Shown here: piece by piece, positions 21,301-32,025 of the stretch
Numbering within the stretch: the stretch's first letter is position 1
Layout: each line of letters opens with the position of its first letter
Assembly (NCBI GenBank): GCA_022495995.1
Contig: JAFEMH010001451.1
Coordinates: forward strand, 86,001 to 150,000
From: Adenophora triphylla var. japonica
Lineage: Eukaryota; Streptophyta; Magnoliopsida; Asterales; Campanulaceae
Length of the DNA: 64,000 bases
Reading direction: 5' to 3'
Notes under the pieces: generated by a model
Databases searched by the model: none
What the model was told of the DNA's origin: nothing
What the model saw: the letters and a program-made list of their open reading frames with translations, nothing else
Made by a program: the position numbers and the translations under genes

Positions 21301-23451
21301 TGAAATTACCCAGATTTCGCGCGATGCGAAAGGCGGTTGTCTTTCGCGGGGGGTTGGTGTCTGAGACCTCGCTTCATGGGAAGGAACAAAATGAGGAGTC
21401 GCCACGCGGTTTTTGTATTTTGAGCCCAAACGTTGAGAAACGGCTTTAGAAAATGGTGTCGTTTTTATTGGTAGCAAAAACTTAGGAAAAGGCTTTGAAA
21501 ACGGGGGATCATTTTTATTGGTAGCAAAAATGAGTAAAAAGCTTTGAATACCAGAGATTGTTAGGTTCGGAGGTCACGTTACGTTTCGGGTAGAGTATTT
21601 CGAGATCGCCCGTAACGCCTCGCATGACGAGTCTTTCTACCTTTCTCGAAAACGTGTGTGTGTGTGTGTGTTTTTGAAATGGGGGCTTGAATGACAAGCT
21701 TAATCTTGGTTTGAATGACAAACGTTGATTAGGTGACTTTGTTTGAAAAGACGAGCGTTTGAATGACAAACGTCGTTTTTGAGACGGAAATGAGCGTTTA
21801 CGTGGCAAACGTCGGTTTTGAGTTGAAATGAGCGTTTGCGTGGCAAACGTCGATTTTGAGACGGAAATGAGCGTTTGCGTGGCAAACATCGATTTTGAGT
21901 TGAAATGAGCGTTTGCGTGGCAAACGTCGATTTTGAGACGGAAATGAGCGTTTGCGTGGCAAACGTCGATTTTGAGCTTTTGAAAAGGAGTTTGATGGTC
22001 GAACTCTGGTTTTTTGAACCGGGCGTGTCATTGTTAACGATTTTTACGGGAAAAATGCGTATTAAATGATTTGAAGTGTCAAAGGGCAGCTTTTAGTTTG
22101 AAGATGAGCGTTTGGAGGCCAAACGTTATGTCGCGCGTTTTGAAAGAGAGTTCGAAGGACGAACTCCGGTTTTGAACCGGGCATTACATTGTTAACGATT
22201 TTTACGAGAAAAATGCGTATTAAATGATATGCAATCAACGAATCGGGTTGCGAATCGGACTTTGAAAAGTAAATACTATCACGATCCAAACGGGTCGGAC
22301 TTGTAAATGACAGTATTTAAAGCAGTGTCAACGGAATCAAACGATCCGGAATCGTAAATGACGATCAACGAGGCCAATCGGCTCAGAATTGTAAATGACG
22401 ATCGATGAGTCAAATGACTCGGAATTGTAAATGACAGAAGTTAAATGACGATCAACGGATCGATCGATCCGGAATTGGTAAATGATAGAAAGTAAAGGGA
22501 ACGGGGTCGGAACGCCGTTTTAACCCGTGATTACTTCTCTTACGGAAAGAGAAGAGGATCGAGGGGCTAAAACGTATCGCATCCCATTAGACGGAGACGT
22601 CTACATTTTGATAACGTTGTTCGAAATGGTTGTAGCGACTGGCGCGTAAACCGAGATGAAACGAGAGATTTAGAGAGAGGGAGTTATACCTATGGCTAGG
22701 GTCGACTCCTTTGGCTCGGAAGGTGTGTACGGGACACGGAAAGTAGTTTGAAAGGTTGTTTCGAAGTGGAAAGGGGCGTATTTGATCGAAATATGAAGGT
22801 TTCACGCGAATCGAGACAAAACGGGAGCTCGGAAGGGGTGAAAATCAGTTTGGCCGTGGAGGAGAGTGATTTTGGGTGTAAAAAGTTCCTCTTTTTGGCT
22901 TTGACAACCATTTCTATTTATAGGTGAAAAATGCAGTAGGAGTCCGGATGGACTTGGCCTGAATCCAGGGGGTTTTGTGGTATTTTGAGAATTTGAAGGA
23001 CTTGCTGGCAATTTCAAAAAATGTGCACAGGGAGTCCGGCCGGACTTGCCTTGCAAATCAGTGATATTTTGGTTTTTTGGCCTTGATTTGTGATTGAAGA
23101 GTTACTAGAGGGAGGTGGCATGGCTGCCACGTGCCCTATGAGTCACCAGCCATGTGGGAGTTCGTTCCCCGGTCTCGGTTTTGTCCATTTTTTTAAATAA
23201 CAGTCCGGAAAATGTCCGAAATGCCCCCGGAAAGTGCCGAAAAGTGCATTTTTCCGGGAAAGACGAACTTTTACGTGTGATGACACGTGTTAAGTACGGT
23301 TCGACGTTGGGATGCACGGGGCAGTCCCGGGACGTCTCGTTGGCACGGCAACGTTGAGTTTAACGAGTTCCGGTTAACCTGGAGCGGGCCAGTTAACGGA
23401 TTTCGGTTAACTTTTTGACGGATTTGGACGATCCGGATTTGGGTACTTACA
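21301..23451 (-). repeat. 5' LTR of E1
   Basis: The LTR is 2151 bp with minus-strand ends TGTAAGTACC and GGTAATTTCA. It contains the hairpin minisatellite (21754-21975, about 6 units), a local duplication near 22020-22210, and GTAAATGACGATCAACG repeats at 22300-22480. The U3 promoter reads leftward. It matches the left LTR at both edges but not in the middle. Confidence 0.92.
22915..22922 (-). promoter_or_regulatory. TATA box of the E1 5' LTR
   Basis: The minus strand reads CACCTATAAATAGAAATGG. Two copies of the family palindrome lie upstream: a near copy at 22941-22954 and a perfect AGTCCGGCCGGACT at 23033-23046. The paired palindrome plus CTATAAATA layout is also seen in E2, E3 and the foreign LTR segment. 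Confidence 0.65.
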
Positions 23452-23456
23452 CTTTC
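23452..23456. repeat. Right target site duplication of E1 (CTTTC)
   Basis: It is identical to 2509-2513 and marks the right edge of the E1 insertion. Confidence 0.93.
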
Positions 23457-24385
23457 CTTGACCAAGACTTTGACAGTCTTAAGTGTCGGAACTTGTTATT
23501 CCAATGTGTAAGATATTATTGTAATAAAACAATAGAAATAATACTACGCTCCCACTGAATTTCATGCATACACAAGATTCATCTTTGTTCTTTGATGAAG
23601 TCAAACTCTTTGACCAATTCATCAAAACGAAGATTCCAATTCCTTGAAGCTTGCTTCAACCCATCTCATGAATCTTTGCAACATGCATACTTTATTAGAG
23701 TTTCTTGGATCGACAAACTATTCGGGTTGTGTACTATACACATCCTTAATAATCTTTCCATTTAAAGAAAGTCGTTTGACATCCATTTGTCATATCACAT
23801 AGTCACAATATGTGATAATGGCAATTTGAAATTCTAACACACTTCGATATTGTAACTGGCAAAAAAGGTTTCAACATAGTCAATACTATGAATTTGCCTA
23901 AATCCCTTTGTTACAATCCTTAGTCATGAAAGTATGCACCTTCCCATCCATGTCGGTCTTAAAGACCTACCCTTTAGTTTTTACACCTTCAGGTAGCCCA
24001 ATCAAGTTTCAAACTTGATTGTCAAACATGGATTGTAAATTCGGATTCCATGGTTCCTAACCATTTATCCAAATTAGGAGTGGACATCGCCTCAAGATAG
24101 GAAGTAGGATCGTCATTCTCAATGACTTCCACCTTATTACTTTCCGATACGAGAAATCAATATTTCTTGAGTTCGGATCGTAACCTATCCGATCTACGAT
24201 CGACTTGTGCATCTTGAACCGGTTCCACAACTCCTTTGTGAACTTGGTTCCGTCTCTACTCTTGGATCCATGTCAGTTTCAGGTTCTTGAACTTTCTTCA
24301 AGATTAATTTTACTCCCACTAGATTCTTTATTGAGAAACTATTTCTCAAGAAACAAATCGTGTAGAGCAACAAACGTTTTGTTCT
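23457..24385 (-). pseudogene. pol: Ty1/copia pol fragment upstream of 2232-2508
   Basis: Minus-strand frames contain SYLEAMSTPNLDKWLGTMES, the characteristic start of copia RT. Upstream is a QEPETD-rich linker (24378-24194). Downstream is degenerate RT that runs into E1 at 23457. Removal of E1 rejoins it to the fragment at 2232. The upstream integrase and gag of this copia are absent: at about 24385 the sequence changes abruptly to the PMD gene region. Multiple stops. Confidence 0.82.
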
Positions 24386-24602
24386 CTTTAAATTAAAGGG
24401 GCAAAATAGGAATTTCGCCCAGCAATCTTGTCCGCACAGATTGGACCAGCAGGGCGCCTGGTTTAAAAAAATAGACAGTCGTGTTTGTCTTCTCCAATTT
24501 CCCAAGCAGTCAGCCGAGAGAACCGAGGGAAAAACGAGAGATAGGAGATAGAAACCTCCATTGTTGTTCGATTTCTTCGCAAAATCCTTCAAAATCAAGG
24601 CT
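24386..24602 (+). promoter_or_regulatory. Upstream region of the plus-strand PMD gene
   Basis: This is non-coding. TTTAAAAAAATAG near 24462 is a possible TATA-like element. A short palindrome CAGGGCGCCTG lies near 24450. The 5' leader is purine-rich. It marks the junction between copia debris and the Tat relic. Confidence 0.35.
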
Positions 24603-27600
24603 ATGGAGCAAAGGGGAGGATCTCGTGGAGTCCGTCGAGGTTGGGTGAGTCGGGAGGCGGTGGAGAGGAGGCTTGAGTTGGTGAGAATGCACCGCCCCTA
24701 CACACTCTCGCAATCGATGAATGAGGAGTTTTATCCGGATATGTGGCAACATTGGACCACCTACGAGGATCTCCTCATGGTATGGTACTCAATTTTGGCT
24801 ATTTTGTTGATTTTTTGTCAAAATTGGTATATGTTAGACTTAGGGCTTGAATTGTCAAAATTGGGGCTTTTGTTTATTTTGCCGTGGAAAATTGAAATTG
24901 ATGATGCATGTGTTTAATTGAAGTTATGGGTAGAATGAATATGCAATTTGTTTATGTTAAACATTGGTAGTTTGCATAATGTAATTACAAAGTGGGTACA
25001 AATTTGCCGAATTTGGGACGGACTCTTTGCATAAGAGATTTCTGTGGTGAAAATTTGCTTTTATGAATGCATGCTTGATAACATGATGCACGAATGTGAG
25101 AAAAGATGCATGCTATGTTTTATGAAAGGATGTACAAATTTTCCGAATTTGGAACGGACTAACGCATTTTGTAAAATGAACACAAATTTGCCGAATTTGG
25201 AACAGACTCTTGTATAAGAGATTTTGATGAAAATTGCATTTGTGAACTGGGTACAAATTTGCCGAATTTGGAACGGACTCTTGTATAAGAGATTTTCATG
25301 AAAATTTTTTTTGTAAAATGAACACAAATTTGCCGAATTTGGAACGGACTCTTGTATAAGAGATTTTGATGAAAATTATTTTTTGTAAATCGGACACAAA
25401 TTCGCCGAATTTGGAACAGACTCTTGTGTAAGAGATTTTGATGAAAAATGCATTTTGTGAATGAATGTTTGATAATATGATAACTGAATGTGAGAAAAGA
25501 ATGTGTGTAGGAAAATGTATCCGAATATGGGATGGAGTTTATTTTCTTTCTTTCCTGTTCTTTTGTTGTTCATATCATATTGGCAATTTTGATGACATAT
25601 TTGTGTTGTGCCTACTTTCAGGAGAGAGGTGATATCATCCAACGCAAGTTGGATAAAAATTTGACGCGGGGTCCGCGGAGGCAGTTGTCAGGCTTTGGGA
25701 TGCTCTGCCCACAGCTGGTAGGGTGGGTTATCGGAGTCCTCGCCAGCTCGTGGTGGCTTCTAAGATTTACGGCTTCATTGAGGGCCTAAGAGGGGTGGCT
25801 GGGTTACATAAGAGCAAGGGGCTCCTTTTGGCGCTGGTCAAGTACTGGTGGGATGTTACCCACACTTTTCACTTCTTCTGGGGGGAGGCTACCGTGACCC
25901 CTACTGATTATGCCGCTATCACTGGCCTGTCCTTTAAGGGGCTCAGCTTGGAGTGGCACGATGGGTATGCGGACGCGGAGCTGATGAATCTGCTGGGGAT
26001 TGTCATCGTGCCACAGAAAGGGATGGGCATGGAGTATGCCGTGATCGAGGCAAAGTTGGCTGAGAGCATAGCTCGGTACGAGAGAGGGGACCAGACCATC
26101 ACAACTGAGCAGATCGCTCGATGCTTCTTATGGTTCGCCCTTTCCAGCACTCTGTTTGGGCACGCTGAGGGTATGGCTATGTTCGCTTTGCTGGGGTCTT
26201 TGGCGGATATAGATAGGATAGACGAGTACTCCTAGGGTGAGACGGGCTTGGCGGAGTTATACTTCGCTTTGGACAGATACAGCAGGAAGGCGTCCACCTC
26301 CCTGACCTGCTTCGAGTTCCCATTGAGGGTACACTCTCTTTCTTTTCCTTTATCGCTTGTACATATTGTGTACGCACTTTTGGTTTTTTTTTTTTTTGGC
26401 GGGTTTCCTTTGTTGGATGCAGGTTTGGGCCTTGGAGATTTTTGGCTGCGCCTTATGTGACCATGTCCAGGGGGAGGCTTTTGCATAACCAGCGATGCTT
26501 TGGTGGAAGAAGGACGCCCGAGTGAAGAGGACTAGCCGGACTAGGATAAAGATGCGGTACAGTGACGTGGTGCCATTTTTGAAGGTGGAGACTAGTCATA
26601 GGGTTAATTTTTACCCTTGGAGCCAATTCAAGGTGGACCAGCTGGGTGGCACTGAGCGCTGGACGAGCCAGAGGTGGATCCTGCGGGGACTCACCTGTGA
26701 TGTTTACTATTTGGAGGAGAGGGTGACGAGGCAGCATGGTCTAGGGTTGGCTGCTTTGACGCCCGCTGAGCCTCCGGCTGACATTCTGTTTCCCCGGGAA
26801 GGGTCAGCGAACTGGGATTGGTTCAGATGTGGGCGACCTGCCCTGGAGTACGTTACTCAGGAGCCATATTAGGCGTTCGTGGTGCACAGGTTAAGGACAC
26901 CTCAGGTGCTGGCGAGGGAGGGGGATTCAGAAGTGAGGATCCCTCAGGCTGACTTTTCGTATGCCCAGGACGGGGTTAGGATGAGGGCGCAGATACCCCT
27001 CCCAGTGGTGACATCGCGACCTTTCCTGCCTCGACCGAATGCTCAGGTATGTGCTGATTGCTTTCTGGTTATTTAGTCTTTGTACTTCTTTCGTCATTAC
27101 TTCAACTGTTTTTTAATAATTCTGTTTCTTCTTTGCAGTACTCGTCCCGGGTTGTGGATTGACTTTTGTGCCAGGTTATCGGGGCGAAGAGGTTCATTCG
27201 CAACCTCGTGATGTGAGGGAATGCGAAGGGCTCGGAGAGGGCGGCGTGGCTGGGATCTAGTGCCTCTATGCGGGAGAGGTCCCTCATTCCTGCTAGCGAG
27301 GCTATGCCAGGCAGGAGGTCTATGGAGACTCCTCGCACTCAGCCTAGGGGGTCGACAGACGCTTCTCCTTTTGGCTATATAGACAGGAGCGTGGAGCTCT
27401 CCCGGGATCATATCATCTTCGGAGGCATGGAGGGACCGGGCTTCGTACAGGGCAGAACCGGCAAGGGCTCCTCTTCACACAGCGGTGGTTACGACGCTTT
27501 TGAGCTGCAGGGAGATTATGGGACTCCCTTACAGACCCAGGGGACGTACGACCAGAGTTCTGATGCCTTCTCCTTTGGGTACGACTTCTTTGCGGATATT

Positions 27601-27801
27601 GGTGTGCCGTATCGAGGCATTCCGGCTGATCCTGAGGACCGATACTCTGATGCTGAGGAGGACGACATAGAGCTGGAGATGGCTTTTCCAGAGGCAGCGG
27701 TGGAGGGGCCGAGTACGGCTCGACGAAATGTGCGGAGGCGCGGCAAGGAGGTTGTCAGGGAGGAAGATCCCCTTCTCGATTCGGATAGCGATTCCGACTG
27801 A
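24603..27801 (+). pseudogene. Antisense PMD (plant mobile domain) gene with three introns, broken
   Basis: Inferred exons are 24603-24779, 25622-26328, 26423-27046 and 27139-27801. All junctions are GT-AG and phase 0. Exon 2 holds the PMD signature THTFHFFWGEATVTPTDYAA and ITGLSF, as in MAIN/MAIL-type proteins and some transposons. Exon 4 ends in an acidic tail (SDSDSD). Breaks are one frame change early in exon 2 (about 25670-25700), TAG at 26233, TAA at 26486, TAG at 26870, and TGA at 27160 and 27214. At 26233 the E3 homologue has Trp. The gene runs opposite to the Tat elements and is followed by the DUF7745-like gene. It is most likely a relic of a retroelement-borne antisense gene, not a host gene. 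Confidence 0.75.
24990..25450 (+). repeat. About 70-bp repeats inside intron 1 of the PMD gene
   Basis: ACAAATTTGCCGAATTTGGA recurs about six times (near 24998, 25134, 25180, 25252, 25322 and 25395). Each copy is usually followed by ACGGACTCTTGTATAAGAGA, which contains a CTCTTGTATAAGAG dyad. The intron is therefore expanded by a minisatellite. Confidence 0.85.
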
Positions 27802-28270
27802 GTGTACTTGTTAGGACAGAAAACATATATACATTCGATGCACATTATTTTTCTATTTTAGGCATGTAATAACTAGGTTAATACATTTTACTTTGCTAAG
27901 TATTTTTGTTTTGTTAATCCTATACTGAATGCAAGTTGCATGAGCCCAATTTTGTGTTTTATAGGGACAAAAGAGGGATCTTTGTTGGGATTTTGAATGA
28001 AAATCATGGGGAATGGGTATATTTTCATGTTTGGCCGTTTGGGGAAGGATTTCCTCATTTGGGCCTGCATTTTTTATTGTTGTCAAAAAAGTTTTGGACT
28101 GGGGAACAATCTTATCCGCTTGATGAGATTGAGGCTGCAATCTCATCCACGCGGACAAGGGCAGCACCTGGCAGGGTTATTTAAATTTCACCTCAGACTT
28201 GGTATTCATCACTCAACTTCATCTTCTTCTCTGTTCTTTCTGAAGTCACGACCCAAAACCATAGAGGGCC
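27802..28270 (+). promoter_or_regulatory. Spacer upstream of the DUF7745-like gene
   Basis: Mostly A/T-rich with no gene. TTATTTAAAT at 28177-28186 lies about 85 bp before the likely ATG at 28271 and is a plausible TATA element. GCAGCACCTGGCAGG precedes it. The preceding PMD gene ends at 27801, so its 3' UTR is also here. Confidence 0.35.
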
Positions 28271-29382
28271 ATGGAAAACATGTAGAATTCTCCTAAATTG
28301 TCAAAAGAGTTGCAAATGATCTTCTTTGACAAGTTCAAGGAATGGTCTCGGGAGGTCATGCATGGGAATAGGGCTTTCTTTGAAGAGAGATACAAGATCA
28401 AGTCTCTATGGTCTCTTAAGGAGTTTGTTCTGGATTATGACTTGATGAGGGCTTCTGCTGCGTTCTGGGACACTCAGGGGCATGTCTTTTGCTTCTCCTA
28501 CAACGAAGTGGTTCCCACCATTGAAGATTTCAGGGCGTTACTTGGAGGACCCGAGGTGGAAGAGGTTGCACTTCCCTTGCCCGGAGGGATGTCTTTTGCC
28601 AACAAATTGTCTGGCCTCCTTCAAATCTCTCCGAGGGAAGCCCGAGGTATGATTCGAGGACCCGACTATTTTGACATTTCTAGTCTCCCGGATAGGTTTA
28701 GGAGCTTGGGTGTTGTTGGTGATTGTTATTGGGATGCCTTTGCTCTTTGTGCAATTGGGTCTCTGTTCATGGTTTGTTCCTTTGGGATGTGCCACCGGTC
28801 TATGTTAGACGTTGTTCCGCACTGTCGATCAGGCCGGGATATAGTTCCCTTGATCTTGGGAGAGGCCCTTCACGATATTGACCGCTTGGATACCGTAAAG
28901 CGATACATGCACGGAGGAAGCCCATTTCTGTTGTCAATGTGGCTGATGGAGAGGCTGGGGGTCCTGCGGGAGGCTCCACTTGCATTCAGGCCATGGACTT
29001 TTGCCAGGAGGGGAGTTACAGTTGAGATCAAGGATCAGGCCTTGTGGGAGCACTGGATGGCATAGCGTCGTACCCAGGACATCCGATGGTGGATTCCACA
29101 CTGGCAGATAGAGACTAGGAGGACGCTTCAGGAGGGATCTCAGGTAGTCATGCTTCCGGGGCTCAGTTGGTCTACCTTCTACATCCCAGCTTTAGTTGTC
29201 AGGCAGTTCGGGATGGAGCAGATACCTTTGGAGGGATGCGATGATATTGCCACCCGGGTGGTGATGTCTGTTTCTATGGATGATCCATCTGCATTTCCCT
29301 TATTTTCCCGAGTATGGAGGTATCATGATTTTCCTCCTATGGTCCTTCTCAGGCGTCCGGAGTGTATTTATCTGTCCACTTG
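28271..29382 (+). pseudogene. Antisense DUF7745-like gene, 3'-truncated by E2
   Basis: An ATG at 28271 is followed after four codons by TAG (28283). The frame then stays open to TAG at 29063 and continues in the same frame to the E2 boundary. Conserved blocks are LWSLKEFVLDYDLMRA, FCFSYNEVVPTIEDFRALLG, WWIPHW and STFYIPALVVRQFGMEQIP. The last fits the DUF7745 family seen in plant retroelement-linked proteins. A region with GSLFMVCSFGMCHRSMLDVV may be a buried helix. The same gene in decayed form is at 7330-8850 in E1. Its function is unknown. Only two nonsense changes are present, so decay is mild. Confidence 0.68.
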
Positions 29383-31243
29383 TGTGAATGTGTGGTGCCC
29401 AAGATTGCGGCTCTCTCTTTTTATTTTTATTTATTTTTGGAACCGCTTTCTCGTGTAAGGGGGATCACCGCCTCACATCAGTTTGGAAACATCCGGTTTC
29501 AATTGAAAAACGGAGTCGCCACGCCATTTTGAGTTCCTCAAAACTTTGAAAAAAAAGGATTTGGGTCCGGAGGTTAAGTTACCCCTTGGGAAGAACGGAT
29601 CGTCGTTCACCCAAGGAGCCTTGCCGAAGCAAGTCTTCCAAGATCCGATTTTTCATGCTTGCCTTAGTGTTTTTGTGTGTGGGATGTGTGCTTTGAAAAT
29701 GAGGGAATGTACCAAGTGGTCTTCCGGATGTATAAACCATGAGTTGGTTATTGCTCGGGATTCCTTGGATTTTTGATGTGTTAGGGACTTTGGTCCCATT
29801 CTCATCTTGGACTTATGATCATCATGATGAGACCTTGGGTCACATGTGATCGAAATAGGGACACCGTTTTTATAGTTCAAGGATGAGACTCTTTAGAAAG
29901 GAATGACCTTTGCCCATCAATCCTACATCTTGAGACGATTTGAGCTCTTTCGAGACATTTATGCTCGTCTCAAGTGATGATCGGAGATATGTGGCTCAAG
30001 TTCATCCTTTTCTAAAGGAGAATCCATATATAGCATCTTTAAGTGGAGGAAATGATGTAAAGATAGGACCTTTACACCATTTTGCCCCAAGAGATGCTCC
30101 AAGTACCAAAGGGGACTAGGGGAAGGGTATAAAGATTGGATCTTTATACTCATCCTATGCCTTTTTGTGCCTTATGAAGGTCACTAGGCAATCCTAGGAG
30201 AGAGATCCAACTATGAGGGACATGGGGAATGCATTTTAAGCCAAAGATGACATTTTTACACTAACATAAAGTAATGAACATGATGCAAGCTAAGACTAGG
30301 AATGAAAAGGATGGACCTTTATGGTTTCCTATGTCCTTTATGAACCTTTTAGGTGGACAATCCTTGGAAACAAGGTCTATGGGAAGGGGGAATGACCTTC
30401 ATGCATAAAGATGACATTTTTATGGAAAAGATGGCATTTTTATAGGCAAAGATGACATTTTATATGCAAAGGATGCTACTTTATATATAAAGATGACATT
30501 TTTACATGCAAAGGATGCTATTTTCACATCACCATGTGAGAGATCCACCCTAGAACAAGCCTTTTGAGGTCTTATTGTTCATCCTTGGGTTGGATCTTCC
30601 ATGGATCCTATGTGATAGGGGAATGGGGGTATATATGATCTACATGCCTAAAGATGTGATCTTTAATGACAATATATCAAATACCAAGCAAATATATGAT
30701 AATATGTAAAGCAAGGAGCAATATGACAAGTAATGACAAGTATATTTCTAAGGAAAAGAGGAGGAGAGGTTACCAATGGTGGTGTCCCTCTATCTCCTTG
30801 AAGTTTGCCTAGGGAAGGACCAACTTTTGAAGGGTTTTGAAGTTGGGGGGAGGTGGTTTTGGTTGCTCTCAGCTCTCTAGAAATTTGTGTAGGAATTTTG
30901 GCAGAGTAACAATGCTAAAAACTGTATATCAAAATGGGCAGAGGAGGCCTCTATTTATAGGCAGTCTGGTGATGGCTAATGAAGCCATGCGACTGTAACT
31001 CCAAAGCTAATGAAGTCGTGCGGTCTTATCCCTTAGTGACTCAGCTTATTTCTAGAACCATGCAAGGTGGCATTCTAGAAGGTGTTTTCCAGCGAAGGAC
31101 TACGTGGAATTTTAATTCCTAGCAAGTCCTTCGCCCCTCAAAAGGTTTGGAAAAGTTCTCAAATTGCCCCTGAACTGTAGGAAAGTTCGGGGAATTGACA
31201 GGAAACTTAACCGGAAGGCATGAGCCAGACTTGGGTACTTACA
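29383..31243 (-). repeat. 3' LTR of E2
   Basis: Its minus-strand ends are TGTAAGTACCC and CATTCACA. Repeated phrases AAAGATGACATTTTTA occur at 30410-30530. A TATA box on the minus strand at ~30949-30958 lies beside palindromic GCCATGCGAC (30983-30992) and GTCGTGCGGTC (31015-31025). The plus-strand frames are shadows. Confidence 0.9.
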
Positions 31244-31287
31244 GAAGCCCCTCGACAACGTCACTTGCAGGGCGAGTGGGGTTGTCG
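31244..31287 (-). promoter_or_regulatory. PPT and terminal hairpin of E2
   Basis: The PPT on the minus strand is AGGGGCTTC. Beside it lies the 35-nt hairpin: outer arms CGACAAC (31253-31259) and GTTGTCG (31281-31287) pair perfectly. Inner arms CACTTGC (31262-31268) and GCGAGTG (31272-31278) pair with one G-U. There is a 3-nt loop and a 2-nt bulge on each side. Confidence 0.8.
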
Positions 31288-31369
31288 ATAAAAAAGGATC
31301 CAATCTGGTGAACTGCCGAGACGGATTGGGTAACCAAGGTGGTCGAGTGGCTGAACCTTTGGAAGACTA

Positions 31370-31857
31370 CCTACGTATCCCGGAGGAATCAAGCCAGGCC
31401 GTAGTTTGGGAGAGATACGCTGGGGAAAGGGGTGTCATATGTGACGAATTGGCTGAACCTAAAGTAGGCTACCTACATATCCCGGAGGAATCAAGTCAGG
31501 TCGTAGTTCGGGAAAGATCCGCTGGGGAAAGGCGAAGAGATACATGTCTCTTGCTAGGGAAATTGAAGGAAAGTGACCTAGGAGGTCAAGTGACTGATCC
31601 TACTGGGGATATGCTAGATGAAGGAATTTGACATATGTGATCGAATATCTGGACCTCTCTGAGGGGCTACTTCACCACTGAGGAGTGATGAAGGAATAAA
31701 GTGTGACCAATGTAGTCGGATGACTGGACCTTTTATGAAAGGCTCACGCACCACTGAGGAGTGAAGAATGAAAAGGGTGACCCATGTGGTCGGATGGCTG
31801 GACCTTTATGAAAGGCTACCTACGTATCCCGGAGGAATCAAGCCTTGGTCGTAGTTC
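31370..31857 (-). other. Three copies of module M2 in E2
   Basis: CCTACRTATCCCGGAGGAAT plus CAAG and CGTAGTT occur at 31370-31408, 31472-31511 and 31819-31857. Degraded copies lie between them (ACCACTGAGGAGTGA near 31675 and 31750). The module appears tandemly amplified here, compared with single copies in E1 and E3. Confidence 0.7.
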
Positions 31858-31899
31858 AAGTCTCACTAGATAGTTAGGAACAGTGTCTAGGATTCTTGA

Positions 31900-32025
31900 G
31901 GTTTTGACGATTAATGGAGGAGTCACCTAATTTGACAATTAATGGAGGTTGTCACCTGATTTGATAATTAATGGAGGTTGTCACCTGGTTTGACAATTAA
32001 TGTAGGTTGTCACCTGGTTTGAACT
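31900..32025. repeat. About 31-bp tandem repeat, 4 copies
   Basis: Copies of ACAATTAATGGAGGTTGTCA followed by CCTGGTTTG repeat with small changes. It is non-coding. Confidence 0.8.

Larger units (their letters stand above)
2514..23451 (-). mobile_element. E1: Tat/Ogre-like Ty3/gypsy retrotransposon, 20.9 kb
   Basis: This is a structurally complete but decayed element on the minus strand. The 5' LTR is at 21301-23451, PBS at 21281-21298, gag at ~19989-18374, and a first protease at 17666-17103. A 368-codon frame, a second protease, RT, two RNase H parts and integrase follow, ending near 9290. Remnants of two genes on the opposite strand lie at 8850-6390, then tandem repeats, the PPT and the 3' LTR (2514-4487). 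Large size, the PBS type, an archaeal-type second RNase H and antisense genes downstream of pol fit the Tat lineage. All protein genes carry stops or frameshifts. Confidence 0.9.

Noticed and set aside
24603..27801. Intact host PMD gene of the MAIN/MAIL type
   Set aside because: Several in-frame stops and a frame change, a retroelement context and an equivalent antisense gene in E3 argue for an element-borne pseudogene.
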